A DNA stretch of 64,000 nt from Acinetobacter gyllenbergii CIP 110306 = MTCC 11365 (GTDB taxonomy: Bacteria; Pseudomonadota; Gammaproteobacteria; Pseudomonadales; Moraxellaceae): positions 62,001-126,000 of the forward strand of contig NZ_ATGG01000020.1 in assembly GCF_000413855.1 (NCBI RefSeq), in the 5' to 3' direction. The translations under genes and the position numbers were made by a program. Each line of letters begins with the position of its first letter. Position 1 is the first letter of the stretch. The notes beneath the pieces were generated by a model. The model ran no database searches. It was given only the letters and a program-made list of their open reading frames with translations, and was not told the origin of the DNA. Positions 16,865 through 25,166 of this stretch are shown here, piece after piece.

Positions 16865-18253
16865 CTAACAGAACTTTAATGTGCCATAACAGTTTGGCGT
16901 AAAGTTCTGAGTCGCTAACTGTAAATCTGTTAAGCCCATTTGTGGTCGTGTTGCATTAACTAAATTGACTGTACCTGTTGGAATAGTATCACCAAAAAGA
17001 CAGTTTAACACCCCAAAGGTACCACAGTTAATTGGGTTATCATTCAAATATTTAGAGACTTGCGCAAAAGCTTCATTCAGTGTTGCTTTAGGAATATCGA
17101 CATTTAAAGTTGGTTGAATAAATCCGATATCAATAGGATTACTAAACTCTAACCACCAACCATTTTGAGACACTGATTTGTTATTCGTCCATTGAATATT
17201 TTGAGACTGTAACGATAATGACGCAGCGGTACCGTTCAAATCTGCTTTATGGAAATAACCGAGATTTTCACTAATCGCCACATCAACCAGCAAATTCTGA
17301 ATCGTACCAGTGACCTGTCTATCCAGATTTAACCCAATTGCATTTGCCACAATATTCCCACTCAGATCAATATCACGTACTTTTGCAGTCGCCGTTAAAT
17401 TTGCAGTACTAATACGTTTTCCTGTAATTGCCTGCTGTCCTAAAGTTAAATCACCTTTTAAGATATTACTTCCTGTGGCTTTATCTCGAAGATTAAGTGC
17501 ATAAGAATTGGTTGTAAAATTAATCGTAGGTACACAAAGTAAAGGCAAACTACATACCTTACCTGTAATTGGATCATAACCGTCTGATTGATTCAAAGTA
17601 CTTTTTCCAGCCTCTCCTGCCACTAAGCTGTCACCAAAACCATTGACATTGGCAAGCCCTGTAGTTGCAGCAATTTCCATATAGCCACTGAGTGAATTAA
17701 TACCCGTTTTGGTAGCCCCATTTTCCAGACCAAAGGTAATTAAACCCAATGCCTTTTCTGCACTTAAATTAAGACCGACCACTTGACGAGTTGAAGCTTT
17801 ATCTGGATTTTTAATAGCAAATTCAATAAATGGATTGGTAAGTACTGCAGATGAGCCTGCACGCGCTGCTCGGTCTGCATCGCTATCTGTATTGGATGTC
17901 GCTGAATTACCTAAACCACTCAAACTCAGATAATCAATGTCAATATCACAACCACCCGTCCCATTGACGCCACCACAGCCCAATTGAAGCTTTTTAATAT
18001 TCACATTGAGTTCCATTTCAGCTTCTAATCCTAATTTATAGAAGCCGATGGTTTTATCACCACCTGCACGTTGCGCCTCTTTATTGGCTAAATCTGTGGG
18101 TGATATATAAGACAAGCTCATTAAGGCCTGCCCAGTTGTTGCAGACAGCTCACTATCCGTCATACTTTTCAAGGTGCTCGTCGTCGCATATGCAGGATTA
18201 ACAAAAACTCCGACCATCCCTAAAAAAATTATGGATAAACCTTTATTTTTCAT
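16865..18253 (-). CDS. FilA-like secreted protein, array copy 3 (462 aa)
   Basis: A third paralogue, of the second subtype. The signal peptide is MKNKGLSIIFLGMVGVFVNP...AYA and the signature STLKSMTDSELSATTGQALMS. It shares with copy 4, and not with copies 1 and 2, the central cysteine segment VCSLPLLCVPTINF, the shortened NAIGLNLDRQVTGT region in place of the LGFINVPLTGKN insert, and the YLNDNPINCG...LNCLFGDTIPTG segment near the C-terminus. It ends in CYGTLKFC. The start ATG has AAGGA upstream. The subtype switch suggests either an old duplication followed by separate drift, or recombination of cassettes. Exported, function unknown. Confidence 0.82.
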   Translation of the reverse strand: MKNKGLSIIFLGMVGVFVNPAYATTSTLKSMTDSELSATTGQALMSLSYISPTDLANKEAQRAGGDKTIGFYKLGLEAEMELNVNIKKLQLGCGGVNGTGGCDIDIDYLSLSGLGNSATSNTDSDADRAARAGSSAVLTNPFIEFAIKNPDKASTRQVVGLNLSAEKALGLITFGLENGATKTGINSLSGYMEIAATTGLANVNGFGDSLVAGEAGKSTLNQSDGYDPITGKVCSLPLLCVPTINFTTNSYALNLRDKATGSNILKGDLTLGQQAITGKRISTANLTATAKVRDIDLSGNIVANAIGLNLDRQVTGTIQNLLVDVAISENLGYFHKADLNGTAASLSLQSQNIQWTNNKSVSQNGWWLEFSNPIDIGFIQPTLNVDIPKATLNEAFAQVSKYLNDNPINCGTFGVLNCLFGDTIPTGTVNLVNATRPQMGLTDLQLATQNFTPNCYGTLKFC

Positions 18254-18365
18254 TTAAAAAATCCTTTTTTTAATTCTAGATATTAGTTCCAAACAATTTT
18301 TTGCATCGCACTAACTGAGTAGACAAAGAATTAGTAAACTAATAATCAACCCTATATCCACTTTC

Positions 18366-18429
18366 ACTATAAACCCGAAAAGTGTTAAATAATATACAAT
18401 TCATGACAGAAATAGCCCATAAAGGTAAA
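18366..18429 (-). promoter_or_regulatory. Conserved upstream control module of array copy 3
   Basis: Minus-strand TTTACCTTTATGGG (18416-18429), then TATTATTTAACAC (ending near 18383) and a -10-like TATAGT (18366-18371), 113 bases before the start. The order and spacing match copies 1 and 2. Copy 4 keeps only a fragment (ATTTATGGCC around 20397-20404). Confidence 0.5.
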
Positions 18430-18789
18430 GATTTGTCACAGAAAAAATAATAGTAATAAATATCAAATAGATCATTAAGCCTAAAGAAAAATAAAAAAAT
18501 GAAAGAATTTGAGGTAAATAATTGCAGTGCCATTCACCAACACTTAGATCAAACAATAATCAAGACGATTTATAAAATACTTCATCTGAATACACGCATG
18601 CACAAAGCTTTGTGGGCCTGTTTTGAAAATATCCAATAGGATATTTGGGAAGAAATGATGAATGATGCAGAATAGCGCTGAAAATTAACAATCAAGCTTA
18701 AAGTCTTATATCCCCCAAGCAGACCACTCCAAGCAATTAGATTTTTTATAAAATTTATAACCTAGAGTTAACATATTAAAATATATAAG
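18430..18789 (-). other. Gene-free AT-rich spacer between array copies 3 and 4
   Basis: The longest gap in the array. I see no convincing gene: the only sizeable frame here (64 codons, minus strand, from 18533) is rich in F and Y, lacks a ribosome binding site and overlaps the control module of copy 3. No inverted repeats or insertion-sequence ends are obvious. It may be remnant sequence from the duplication event. Confidence 0.5.
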
Positions 18790-18814
18790 TAAAAAGCAGC
18801 CTAAGCTGCTTTTT
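18790..18814. terminator. Terminator of array copy 4
   Basis: Perfect AAAAAGCAGC/GCTGCTTTTT arms (18791-18814) around CTAA. Both orientations have a T run, but it sits 16 bases past the stop of copy 4 (18831), which it must serve. The stem matches those after the other copies. Confidence 0.88.
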
Positions 18815-18830
18815 ACTACTCAATATAAAA

Positions 18831-20222
18831 CTAGCAGAATTTTAAAGTGCCATAACAGTTTGGCGTAAAGTTTTGAGTCGCCAATTGCAAATCGGTTAAG
18901 CCCATCTGTGGCCGAGTTGCATTGATTAAATTCACGGTACCGACTGGAACGGTATCACCCAAAAGACAATTTAACGCGCCCAATGCCCCACAATCAATCG
19001 GGTGATCATTCAAATACTGAGACACTTGTCCCAGCGCTTCATTTAACGTGGCTTTAGGGATATCTACATTAAACACAGGTTCAATGAAGCCAATATCCAT
19101 TGGATTACTAAACTCTAACCACCAACCATTTTGAGACACTGATTTGTTATTCGTCCATTGAATATTTTGGGACTGTAAAGAAAGCGAAGCAGCGGTTCCA
19201 TTTAAATCTGCTTTATGGAAATAACCGAGATTTTCACTAATTGCCGCATCAACCAGCAAGTTCTGAATCGTACCTGTCACCTGTTTATCTAGGTTCAATC
19301 CAATGGCTCGTGCCACAATATTACCGCTTAAATCAATATCCCGCACTTTCGCAGTCGCCGCCAAATTTGCAGTGTTAATACGTTTGCCTGTAATCGCTTG
19401 TTGCCCTATTGCTAAATCACCTTTTAAAATATTACTTCCTGTGGCTTTATCTCGAAGATTGAGTGTATAGGATGTGGTTTCAAAATCAATCGTAGGTATG
19501 CAGAGTAAAGGTGTAGAACAAATTTTGCCTGTAATTGAGTTATAGCCATCTGACTGATTCAAAGTGCCTCTATCCGCTTCTCCCGCCACTTGACTGTTTC
19601 CAAAACCATTGACATTGGCAACACCAGTGGTTGCAGCAATTTCCATATAGCCACTGAGTGAATTAATTCCACTCTTTTCAGGGCCATTTTCCAGCCCAAA
19701 CGTAACTAAACCCAATGCCTTTTCAGCACTTGAGTTTAAGCCTACAACTTGTCGAGTTGAGGCTTTATCGGGATTTTTAATTGCAAATTCAATAAATGGA
19801 TTGCTTAACACGGCGGATGAACCTACACGGGCAGCACGATCAGCGGCGCTATCTGTATTTGAAGTCGCCGAATTGCCTAAACCACTCAGACTAATATAAT
19901 CAATATCAATATCACAGCCACCTGCTCCATTGACACCACCACATCCCAATTGAAGGCTTTTAATATTTACATTAAGTTCCATTTCGGCTTCCAAACCGAG
20001 CTTATAGAAACCAATGCTATTATCTCCACCGATGCGTTGTGCTTCTTTATTGGCTAAATCAGTGGGTGAAATATAAGACATACTCAGTAATGCCTGTCCC
20101 GCTGCTTCAGACAGCTCACTATCCGTCATACTTTTCAATGTACTCGTCGTGGCATATGCAAAATTTAAGCACGAACTGCTGAACAAAAGCATTGCTAGAT
20201 GAAGAGATTTAAACTGTCGCAT
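18831..20222 (-). CDS. FilA-like secreted protein, array copy 4 (463 aa)
   Basis: The promoter-proximal, most diverged paralogue. Its signal peptide (MRQFKSLHLAMLLFSSSCLN...AYA) differs from those of the other three copies. The signature reads MTDSELSEAAGQALLSMSY. It is a subtype 2 protein: central ICSTPLLCIPTIDF, short LNLDKQVTGT region, YLNDHPIDCGALGALNCLLG. It ends in CYGTLKFC like the rest. The upstream region keeps only traces of the TTTACCTTTAT block, so it may be controlled differently. The start has CGGAGGTCGGTC upstream (GGAGG), the strongest Shine-Dalgarno of the array. Exported; function unknown. Confidence 0.82.
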   Translation of the reverse strand: MRQFKSLHLAMLLFSSSCLNFAYATTSTLKSMTDSELSEAAGQALLSMSYISPTDLANKEAQRIGGDNSIGFYKLGLEAEMELNVNIKSLQLGCGGVNGAGGCDIDIDYISLSGLGNSATSNTDSAADRAARVGSSAVLSNPFIEFAIKNPDKASTRQVVGLNSSAEKALGLVTFGLENGPEKSGINSLSGYMEIAATTGVANVNGFGNSQVAGEADRGTLNQSDGYNSITGKICSTPLLCIPTIDFETTSYTLNLRDKATGSNILKGDLAIGQQAITGKRINTANLAATAKVRDIDLSGNIVARAIGLNLDKQVTGTIQNLLVDAAISENLGYFHKADLNGTAASLSLQSQNIQWTNNKSVSQNGWWLEFSNPMDIGFIEPVFNVDIPKATLNEALGQVSQYLNDHPIDCGALGALNCLLGDTVPVGTVNLINATRPQMGLTDLQLATQNFTPNCYGTLKFC

Positions 20223-20431
20223 GACCGACCTCCGTGTTTAAAACATCCATATTTGTTTATTTTTATAATGTCTTATATCAACCACAGACAGGGTTCTAAT
20301 CTATTTACACGCTGTGAGCTGGTATAAAAACAAATCGTTTTTTAATTATATTTTAATTATTATTAAATACAAGTTTAATTTAACTTAACAAATTAGGCCA
20401 TAAATATTGTATTTGTTTAAACAGATCACAT

Positions 20432-20467
20432 AAAAAAGCTCACCCTGTTTTCACAGAGTGAGCTTTT
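20432..20467. terminator. Terminator of dcd (bidirectional form)
   Basis: AAAAAAGCTCAC (20432-20443) pairs with GTGAGCTTTTTT (starting at 20458) around a 14-base loop. It lies 14 bases past the dcd stop codon at 20482, and T runs exist on both strands. Confidence 0.88.
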
Positions 20468-20481
20468 TTTATGTATCGTTA

Positions 20482-21051
20482 TTAAGTTTTCGGTAAAGTC
20501 ACACCTGTTTGACCTTGATATTTACCGCCACGATCTTTATATGAGGTTTCACACACTTCGTCGCTTTCAAAGAACAACATCTGTGCAACACCTTCACCCG
20601 CATAAATACGCGCTGGCAAATTGGTTGTATTTGAGAACTCTAGGGTAACGTGACCTTCCCACTCAGGCTCTAACGGCGTTACGTTCACGATAATCCCGCA
20701 ACGCGCATAAGTCGACTTACCTAAGCAAACAGTTAAAACATTACGTGGAATACGGAAGTACTCAATCGTACGCGCCAAAGCAAATGAGTTCGGCGGAATG
20801 ATACATACATCAGATTCGATATCGATAAAGCTTTTGTCATCGAAATTTTTCGGGTCAACAATTGCTGAATGAACATTAGTGAACACTTTAAATTCACGTG
20901 CACAACGGACATCGTAGCCATAGCTCGATACCCCATAAGAAATCAACTTTTCTCCGTTTTCATCAAAACGAACTTGATTCTCTGCATAAGGTTCAATCAT
21001 GCCGTGTTTTTCGCTCATTTCACGAATCCAACGATCAGATTTTATTGCCAT
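20482..21051 (-). CDS. dcd: dCTP deaminase
   Basis: Deaminates dCTP to dUTP, feeding thymidylate synthesis. The length of 189 aa is typical. The trimeric dUTPase-like fold shows its usual motifs: [36 protein letters not shown] near residue 110, where the active-site region of the family lies, and [13 protein letters not shown] with a conserved glutamate. The C-terminal glycine-rich [12 protein letters not shown] closes over the nucleotide. It has its own strong terminator. The upstream neighbour on the same strand is a LysE exporter 106 bases away, so co-transcription is possible but not required. Confidence 0.97.
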   Translation of the reverse strand: MAIKSDRWIREMSEKHGMIEPYAENQVRFDENGEKLISYGVSSYGYDVRCAREFKVFTNVHSAIVDPKNFDDKSFIDIESDVCIIPPNSFALARTIEYFRIPRNVLTVCLGKSTYARCGIIVNVTPLEPEWEGHVTLEFSNTTNLPARIYAGEGVAQMLFFESDEVCETSYKDRGGKYQGQTGVTLPKT

Positions 21052-21157
21052 GACTTTTTATCCATAGACGAAGTTAATAATTGGCGAGTACTTTAACGTA
21101 AAATGGTATCAATGAAAACAACAGCACTATCCTGTTATAGGGATAACGCTGCCAAAG

Positions 21158-21751
21158 TTATAAATTGATTAATGCTGAATAGCTAATCGGAATGGCAAAA
21201 GCCATCAGAACGACAGACGCAGTGCGCTGTAATTTTGATTGAGATAACCATGCAACTTTATTGGTTGCTAACATTGCACCGACAGAAATCCAAAATAATG
21301 CAATGGGCAAAATCAAGCCGACAAAAGTACTCATATGTGCCATGTAAATCTCTTGGCTTTTCCATGCAGCAACGGGAAATATCGCTGAAGCAAATAACAA
21401 TGCTTTTGGATTAAGCAAGGTTGCACATAACAACTCTCTAGGTCGAATGGTCGGTTGATTTAAAGCCACTTCTTGGTTGGCAGTGCGCCATAATTTAATC
21501 GCAAGAAAGACGATATAACCCGCACTTAATAATTTCAGAAAAATCGGTAAAGCTGGTAAGGTGGCAGACACTTTACCAATCAACATTCCCCATGCACTAA
21601 TTGCAATGATATAGCCAACCGCTTCCGCTGGAATCAATAATAAAGATCGACGCAAGCCCACCTGAATACCAGAAGATGCCAATAAGGTGTTGGTAGGGCC
21701 AGGAGTCAGCAAAATGGTAATGACTAAACCAATAAAGAACCATGAAATCAT
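21158..21751 (-). CDS. LysE/RhtB-family amino-acid exporter
   Basis: An inner-membrane exporter of 197 residues with about six hydrophobic segments. The N-terminal signature LLTPGPTNTLLASSGIQVG is the LysE/RhtB hallmark (the usual sequence being PGPxxxxV). LLNPKALLFASAIFP near residue 111 is the second conserved block, close to the classic NPK motif. The substrate is not predictable; relatives export lysine, threonine, homoserine or other amino acids. The start ATG has GAGG 8 bases upstream. An inverted repeat lies about 62 bases upstream of the start and may be the site of a regulator. A second LysE-family gene occurs at 33.5 kb, but they are not close copies. Confidence 0.88.
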   Translation of the reverse strand: MISWFFIGLVITILLTPGPTNTLLASSGIQVGLRRSLLLIPAEAVGYIIAISAWGMLIGKVSATLPALPIFLKLLSAGYIVFLAIKLWRTANQEVALNQPTIRPRELLCATLLNPKALLFASAIFPVAAWKSQEIYMAHMSTFVGLILPIALFWISVGAMLATNKVAWLSQSKLQRTASVVLMAFAIPISYSALINL

Positions 21752-22068
21752 TGAATGACCTCACTAGAAGATATTTTTCAGATTAATCCAATTCACAAAC
21801 CATAGCAAAAAAATAACTGTAAACAGTTATGACCAAAAACAATATAAACAACTGTTTTAACTATGTTTTATAAATTACAAGTTGACTCTACTCAACAGTC
21901 ACAGCATAAAAACCGTCTATTTAAAATACAAGAAATGTAAGCTATTCATCGGAGGCCTATGATTAGTGCAATAATGTCTGTCAGTATTTTAAGTTTTCAC
22001 TAAGTAAATCGTGTTATTTTCTATACAATTTCCTGTTTATCTGTTCAATTGGGTTTATTTCCGCGTTT
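21752..22068. other. Divergent intergenic region, LysE exporter / DUF2062 gene
   Basis: 317 bases without a gene. It contains one clear inverted repeat (21813-21830) and an extra half-site near 21850. No confident promoter pair could be assigned for either flanking gene. Confidence 0.5.
21813..21830. promoter_or_regulatory. Operator-like inverted repeat upstream of the LysE gene
   Basis: ATAACTGT (21813-21820) and ACAGTTAT (21823-21830) are perfect 8-base inverted arms around AA. A further AACTGT half-site is at 21850-21855. Its position 62-79 bases before the exporter's start fits an operator or activator site; the regulator is unknown. Confidence 0.4.
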
Positions 22069-22626
22069 ATGCCTAAGCAATTCTTTCACAAGTGGCTGCC
22101 TTCATCAGAGAAAGTCGCGAGCTTAAAGCTGATGAAAATTTTTGGTGACCGTGCCTTGAATCCATTGCTTTGGTATGTGAATCGTCGCTCAATTGCAAAA
22201 GCCATGTTTATAGGCACCTTTTGGGGAATTTTGCCTGTTCCATTTCATAGTTTATTCATTATTTTAACGGTGTTATTTTTTGAAGTGAACTTGCCGATTG
22301 GCCTCTGTATGGCATGGCTCACCAATCCGTTTACCGTGGTGCCAATTCTTTATTTGGGCTTTTGGTTTGGGAGCAAAATTTATCACGTCAATATGATCAA
22401 TAAAGAGATGTTGCTTGGAGTGTTACATCAGATTTTAAACTGGATTAAGAACTTTGGGCATGGTCATATTGATTTTAGTTTGGCCAAGATCTTAGTTTCT
22501 GGCCTAATGATTGAAGCTGTTTTATTTGCCATTTTATTTTATTTAGCGACTCACCTGCTGTGGCGCTGGATCGTGATTCGCAGCTGGCGCAAACGAGAAA
22601 AACAACAGCGAGAAGAAACCATTTAA
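22069..22626 (+). CDS. DUF2062 family membrane protein
   Basis: A 185-residue inner-membrane protein of the DUF2062 family. The conserved core is visible: a short basic N-terminus (FHKWLPSSEKV), then GTFWGILPVPFHSLFIILTV near residue 48 and MAWLTNPFTVVPILYLGFWFGSKIY near 85, followed by a final helix and a basic tail (RSWRKREKQQREE). The family has no settled function; some members occur next to lipid or polysaccharide enzymes, but no such gene is here. No good Shine-Dalgarno precedes the ATG. It converges on the nucleosidase gene with a 24-base gap. Confidence 0.85.
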   Translation: MPKQFFHKWLPSSEKVASLKLMKIFGDRALNPLLWYVNRRSIAKAMFIGTFWGILPVPFHSLFIILTVLFFEVNLPIGLCMAWLTNPFTVVPILYLGFWFGSKIYHVNMINKEMLLGVLHQILNWIKNFGHGHIDFSLAKILVSGLMIEAVLFAILFYLATHLLWRWIVIRSWRKREKQQREETI

Positions 22627-22650
22627 ATGATTTTTTCTCGATCACATTCA

Positions 22651-23526
22651 TTATTTAGCGTCTGCTTTCGCCTTCATATATTGCTCAGCCACCTCAAGCG
22701 CATAGTCCTGACACGCTTCGCCTGTTGCAGGGTCATAGGCACCATTATTGGTAATATTATTCGATAAGATACGCACCCCAAGGAATGGTACTTTGAACTG
22801 TTGCGCGATTTGCGCCACCGATGCTGCTTCCATTTCCTCTACAGAAGTTCCGTATTTGGTATGGAAAAAGTTGATACGATCCAGTTCATTATTCCAGGTA
22901 TCTGCTGAACCGATAGTGCCTTCAACGACTTGTCCTTTGCTGTAATGCACTTTAGCTTTATAGGCAGCGACCAGTAACTCCTTATCCCCTTCGAATTTAC
23001 GAATCGCAATCGGTTCTGGATCAGACTCATCTTCTGGTAAGACATCAAAGGCTTCATTCCACTCCAGTGAATTAGAACCACCGCCAATTGGCTTATTTGG
23101 GGTTTTAAATGCACCAATATTGGTGGTGTATTTGCCCAGTACAATATCAAATACCTTTAAGTCTGGATCATGACCACCCGAAGTACCCTGATTGATAATC
23201 GCAATCGGTTGATAATGCTGAATTGCAATGGCAGTCGCTGCGGCCGAGTTGCTCATGCCCATACGGGTTTTAGACACCACCATTGGATAGCCTTTATAAG
23301 TGCCTTTCCAGAATTTCCAGCCGCCGATAGTTTCTACAGTCACATTGTCTAGTTTTGATGCCATTCGCTCTGATTCAACTGGTAATGCACCTTGGATCAC
23401 AATCGGCTGTAATTTCGCTTGTTCTTGAGGTTGAGTCGAATTTGAATTGCCATCACCATTACATGCCCCTAAAAATAGAGCCGTACATAAACTGGCGATA
23501 CCGATAAAATATTTAACTTGCATCAT
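22651..23526 (-). CDS. Lipoprotein nucleosidase of the MTA/SAH phosphorylase family
   Basis: A purine-nucleoside phosphorylase/MTAN-fold protein carried on an export signal. Residues 1-22 form a lipoprotein signal peptide with lipobox LGAC, so the mature protein should be tethered to a periplasmic membrane face. The enzyme core follows: GGWKFWKGTYKGYPMVV, MGMSNSAAATAIAI, INQGTSGGHDPDLKVFDIV near residue 111, and EEMEAASVAQIAQQFKVPFLGVRILSNN near 230, the substrate-binding ME motif and following strand. Cytosolic MTAN (Pfs) lacks such a signal. A periplasmic role in nucleoside scavenging is inference. An ATG one codon downstream is equally likely as start. Confidence 0.82.
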   Translation of the reverse strand: MMQVKYFIGIASLCTALFLGACNGDGNSNSTQPQEQAKLQPIVIQGALPVESERMASKLDNVTVETIGGWKFWKGTYKGYPMVVSKTRMGMSNSAAATAIAIQHYQPIAIINQGTSGGHDPDLKVFDIVLGKYTTNIGAFKTPNKPIGGGSNSLEWNEAFDVLPEDESDPEPIAIRKFEGDKELLVAAYKAKVHYSKGQVVEGTIGSADTWNNELDRINFFHTKYGTSVEEMEAASVAQIAQQFKVPFLGVRILSNNITNNGAYDPATGEACQDYALEVAEQYMKAKADAK

Positions 23527-23635
23527 TAACCTGTCTTAAAAAAGAAACCCTATACAAAGCAAGTAACGTACCTACTTTGCTGTTAAGGTGAGTTTTGAAA
23601 TGGACTAAATAAAAAGTGATTTGCTTTAGAAAGCA

Positions 23636-23663
23636 AAAACCCAACATCAGCATGTTGGGTTTT
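23636..23663 (-). terminator. Terminator of apbC
   Basis: AACCCAACAT/ATGTTGGGTT stem (23638-23647, 23652-23661) with a 4-base loop and TTTTT on the minus strand, just past the apbC stop codon at 23672. Confidence 0.85.
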
Positions 23664-23671
23664 CTGTGTAC

Positions 23672-24901
23672 TTAGAAAATACGTTTATCGTCTTTCTGGC
23701 GTTTTGGTAACTTCTCCATTTGTTGCAACACGGCTTGTGCAATATTGAGATAGCTGTCTGCGGCTGCATCCTTTGCGATCACACTTGGTGTGCCTTTATC
23801 TGCATGTTCACGGATTTTAGCATCTAAAGGTAGATGACCAAGTAAAGGAATATGATATTGCTCAGATAACAGATCACCACCGCCTGTCCCAAAAATCTGC
23901 TCTTCATGACCGCAATTTGAACAGATATGCGTGGACATATTTTCAATCACACCAAGTACTGGAATATTCACTTTATTGAATAATTCAATACCCTTGGTTG
24001 CATCCATTAACGCCACATTTTGTGGTGTGGTCACAATCACTGCACCCGTCACAGGAATACGTTGTGCCAGAGTCAGTTGGATATCGCCTGTACCGGGTGG
24101 CATATCAATCACCAGTACATCTAGATCAGGCCATAAAGTCTGATTGAATAACTGCATCAATGCACCTGTTGCTTTCGGGCCACGCCATGCCACAGGTGTA
24201 TTGTGGGCACCAATTAAATGCCCAATCGACAGTACCGCCATGCCATACGCATCTAAAGGTACGAAGTGCTCATTTTCAATCTGTGGCGTTCTACCGGCAT
24301 TACCCAACATGGTTGGAATGCTTGGACCATAAATATCGGCATCCAACACACCGACTTTTAGACCGAGTTGTTGCAATGCAAGTGCCAGATTCACCGTGGT
24401 GGTTGATTTACCTACTCCACCTTTACCAGATGAAACCACAATCACATTTTGAATACGTGGATGTGCTGCTACATCGCGTTGTTGTGGTGCCGCTTTTTGA
24501 ATCGGTGGATTGTTCGGATCAGCTTCTGCTTGAGGAGAAGCATCCATCACAGGGGGTAAATTGCTATTTCCTGCTTTTGGCTTAGATGAGCAACTATGGC
24601 CAGCCTCACCATGTGCCGCATGTTTTTGTTGAATAATATGTAAGTTTAATTCTTGGATACCACACTTTTCCAAAGCTTCGGCCAGTTCATCATGGATTTG
24701 CTGTAAATGATCTTTTTCTTCAGGAAAGGTATTCACAGTAAGTTGTAAAATACGACCTTGTACATTGACTTGGCTGATACGATCTTTCAGCGCATTGTCT
24801 GAATGTGGCAGTACATAACTTTGTAGAACTGTTTGAATCTCGTCTTCCTTCACTTCTTGTGCTGGTGAAAAAACAGATTTTAAGGAAGAAAGCCACGACA
24901 T
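23672..24901 (-). CDS. apbC: Iron-sulfur cluster carrier protein ApbC/Mrp
   Basis: A cytosolic P-loop ATPase of 409 residues that carries and delivers Fe-S clusters. The N-terminal MIP18/DUF59-like domain (residues about 20-95) is followed by a low-complexity linker and the ATPase domain. That domain has the deviant Walker A SSGKGGVGKSTT near residue 155, DADIYGPSIP near 186, DMPPGTGDIQLT near 268 and the cluster-binding CSNC near 330. GPKATGALMQ and GVIENMS are also family motifs. The start ATG has GGAG 8 bases upstream. It is monocistronic by its terminator. In Acinetobacter it often lies near metG and dcd, as here (from memory). Confidence 0.95.
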   Translation of the reverse strand: MSWLSSLKSVFSPAQEVKEDEIQTVLQSYVLPHSDNALKDRISQVNVQGRILQLTVNTFPEEKDHLQQIHDELAEALEKCGIQELNLHIIQQKHAAHGEAGHSCSSKPKAGNSNLPPVMDASPQAEADPNNPPIQKAAPQQRDVAAHPRIQNVIVVSSGKGGVGKSTTTVNLALALQQLGLKVGVLDADIYGPSIPTMLGNAGRTPQIENEHFVPLDAYGMAVLSIGHLIGAHNTPVAWRGPKATGALMQLFNQTLWPDLDVLVIDMPPGTGDIQLTLAQRIPVTGAVIVTTPQNVALMDATKGIELFNKVNIPVLGVIENMSTHICSNCGHEEQIFGTGGGDLLSEQYHIPLLGHLPLDAKIREHADKGTPSVIAKDAAADSYLNIAQAVLQQMEKLPKRQKDDKRIF

Positions 24902-25166
24902 TTTGTTTACTCCAAAAACAGATCAACATTTCACTGAGTTTGGCTAGTTTAGCAGTATTGAAGAATGGACGCTCATATCAAAACAGATAATTGCTCATTT
25001 TTTATAGCAACTTTTCTGCTTTAAATTTCAATCTGCAGCAACTGATACTTGTCACAGGATCGGGTTATATTGTTAAGCTAATCATGCCGATGATAAAAAA
25101 ATACCAGATTGTTCTTTTATCATATGCTGTGCCACATGATGCTTATGCTTAACTTGGGAGGGTTTA

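Larger units (their letters stand above)
13516..20222 (-). repeat. Tandem array of four paralogous FilA-like genes
   Basis: Four head-to-tail copies (starts 14925, 16602, 18253, 20222) encode proteins of 469, 469, 462 and 463 residues. They align from signal peptide to the terminal YGxLKFC. Not only the coding parts repeat: an upstream block (TTTACCTTTAT...) recurs at 155-165 bases before the first three starts, and a GCAGC...GCTGC stem-loop follows every copy. The duplicated unit therefore includes its own promoter and terminator. Copies 1 and 2 are closest to each other and copies 3 and 4 form a second subtype. Long stretches near the 3' ends of copies 1 and 2 are almost identical at DNA level. 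Confidence 0.9.

Noticed and set aside
18339..18533. 64-codon minus-strand open frame between array copies 3 and 4
   Set aside because: Rich in F, Y and L with no ribosome binding site, overlaps the upstream control module of copy 3, and resembles no protein.
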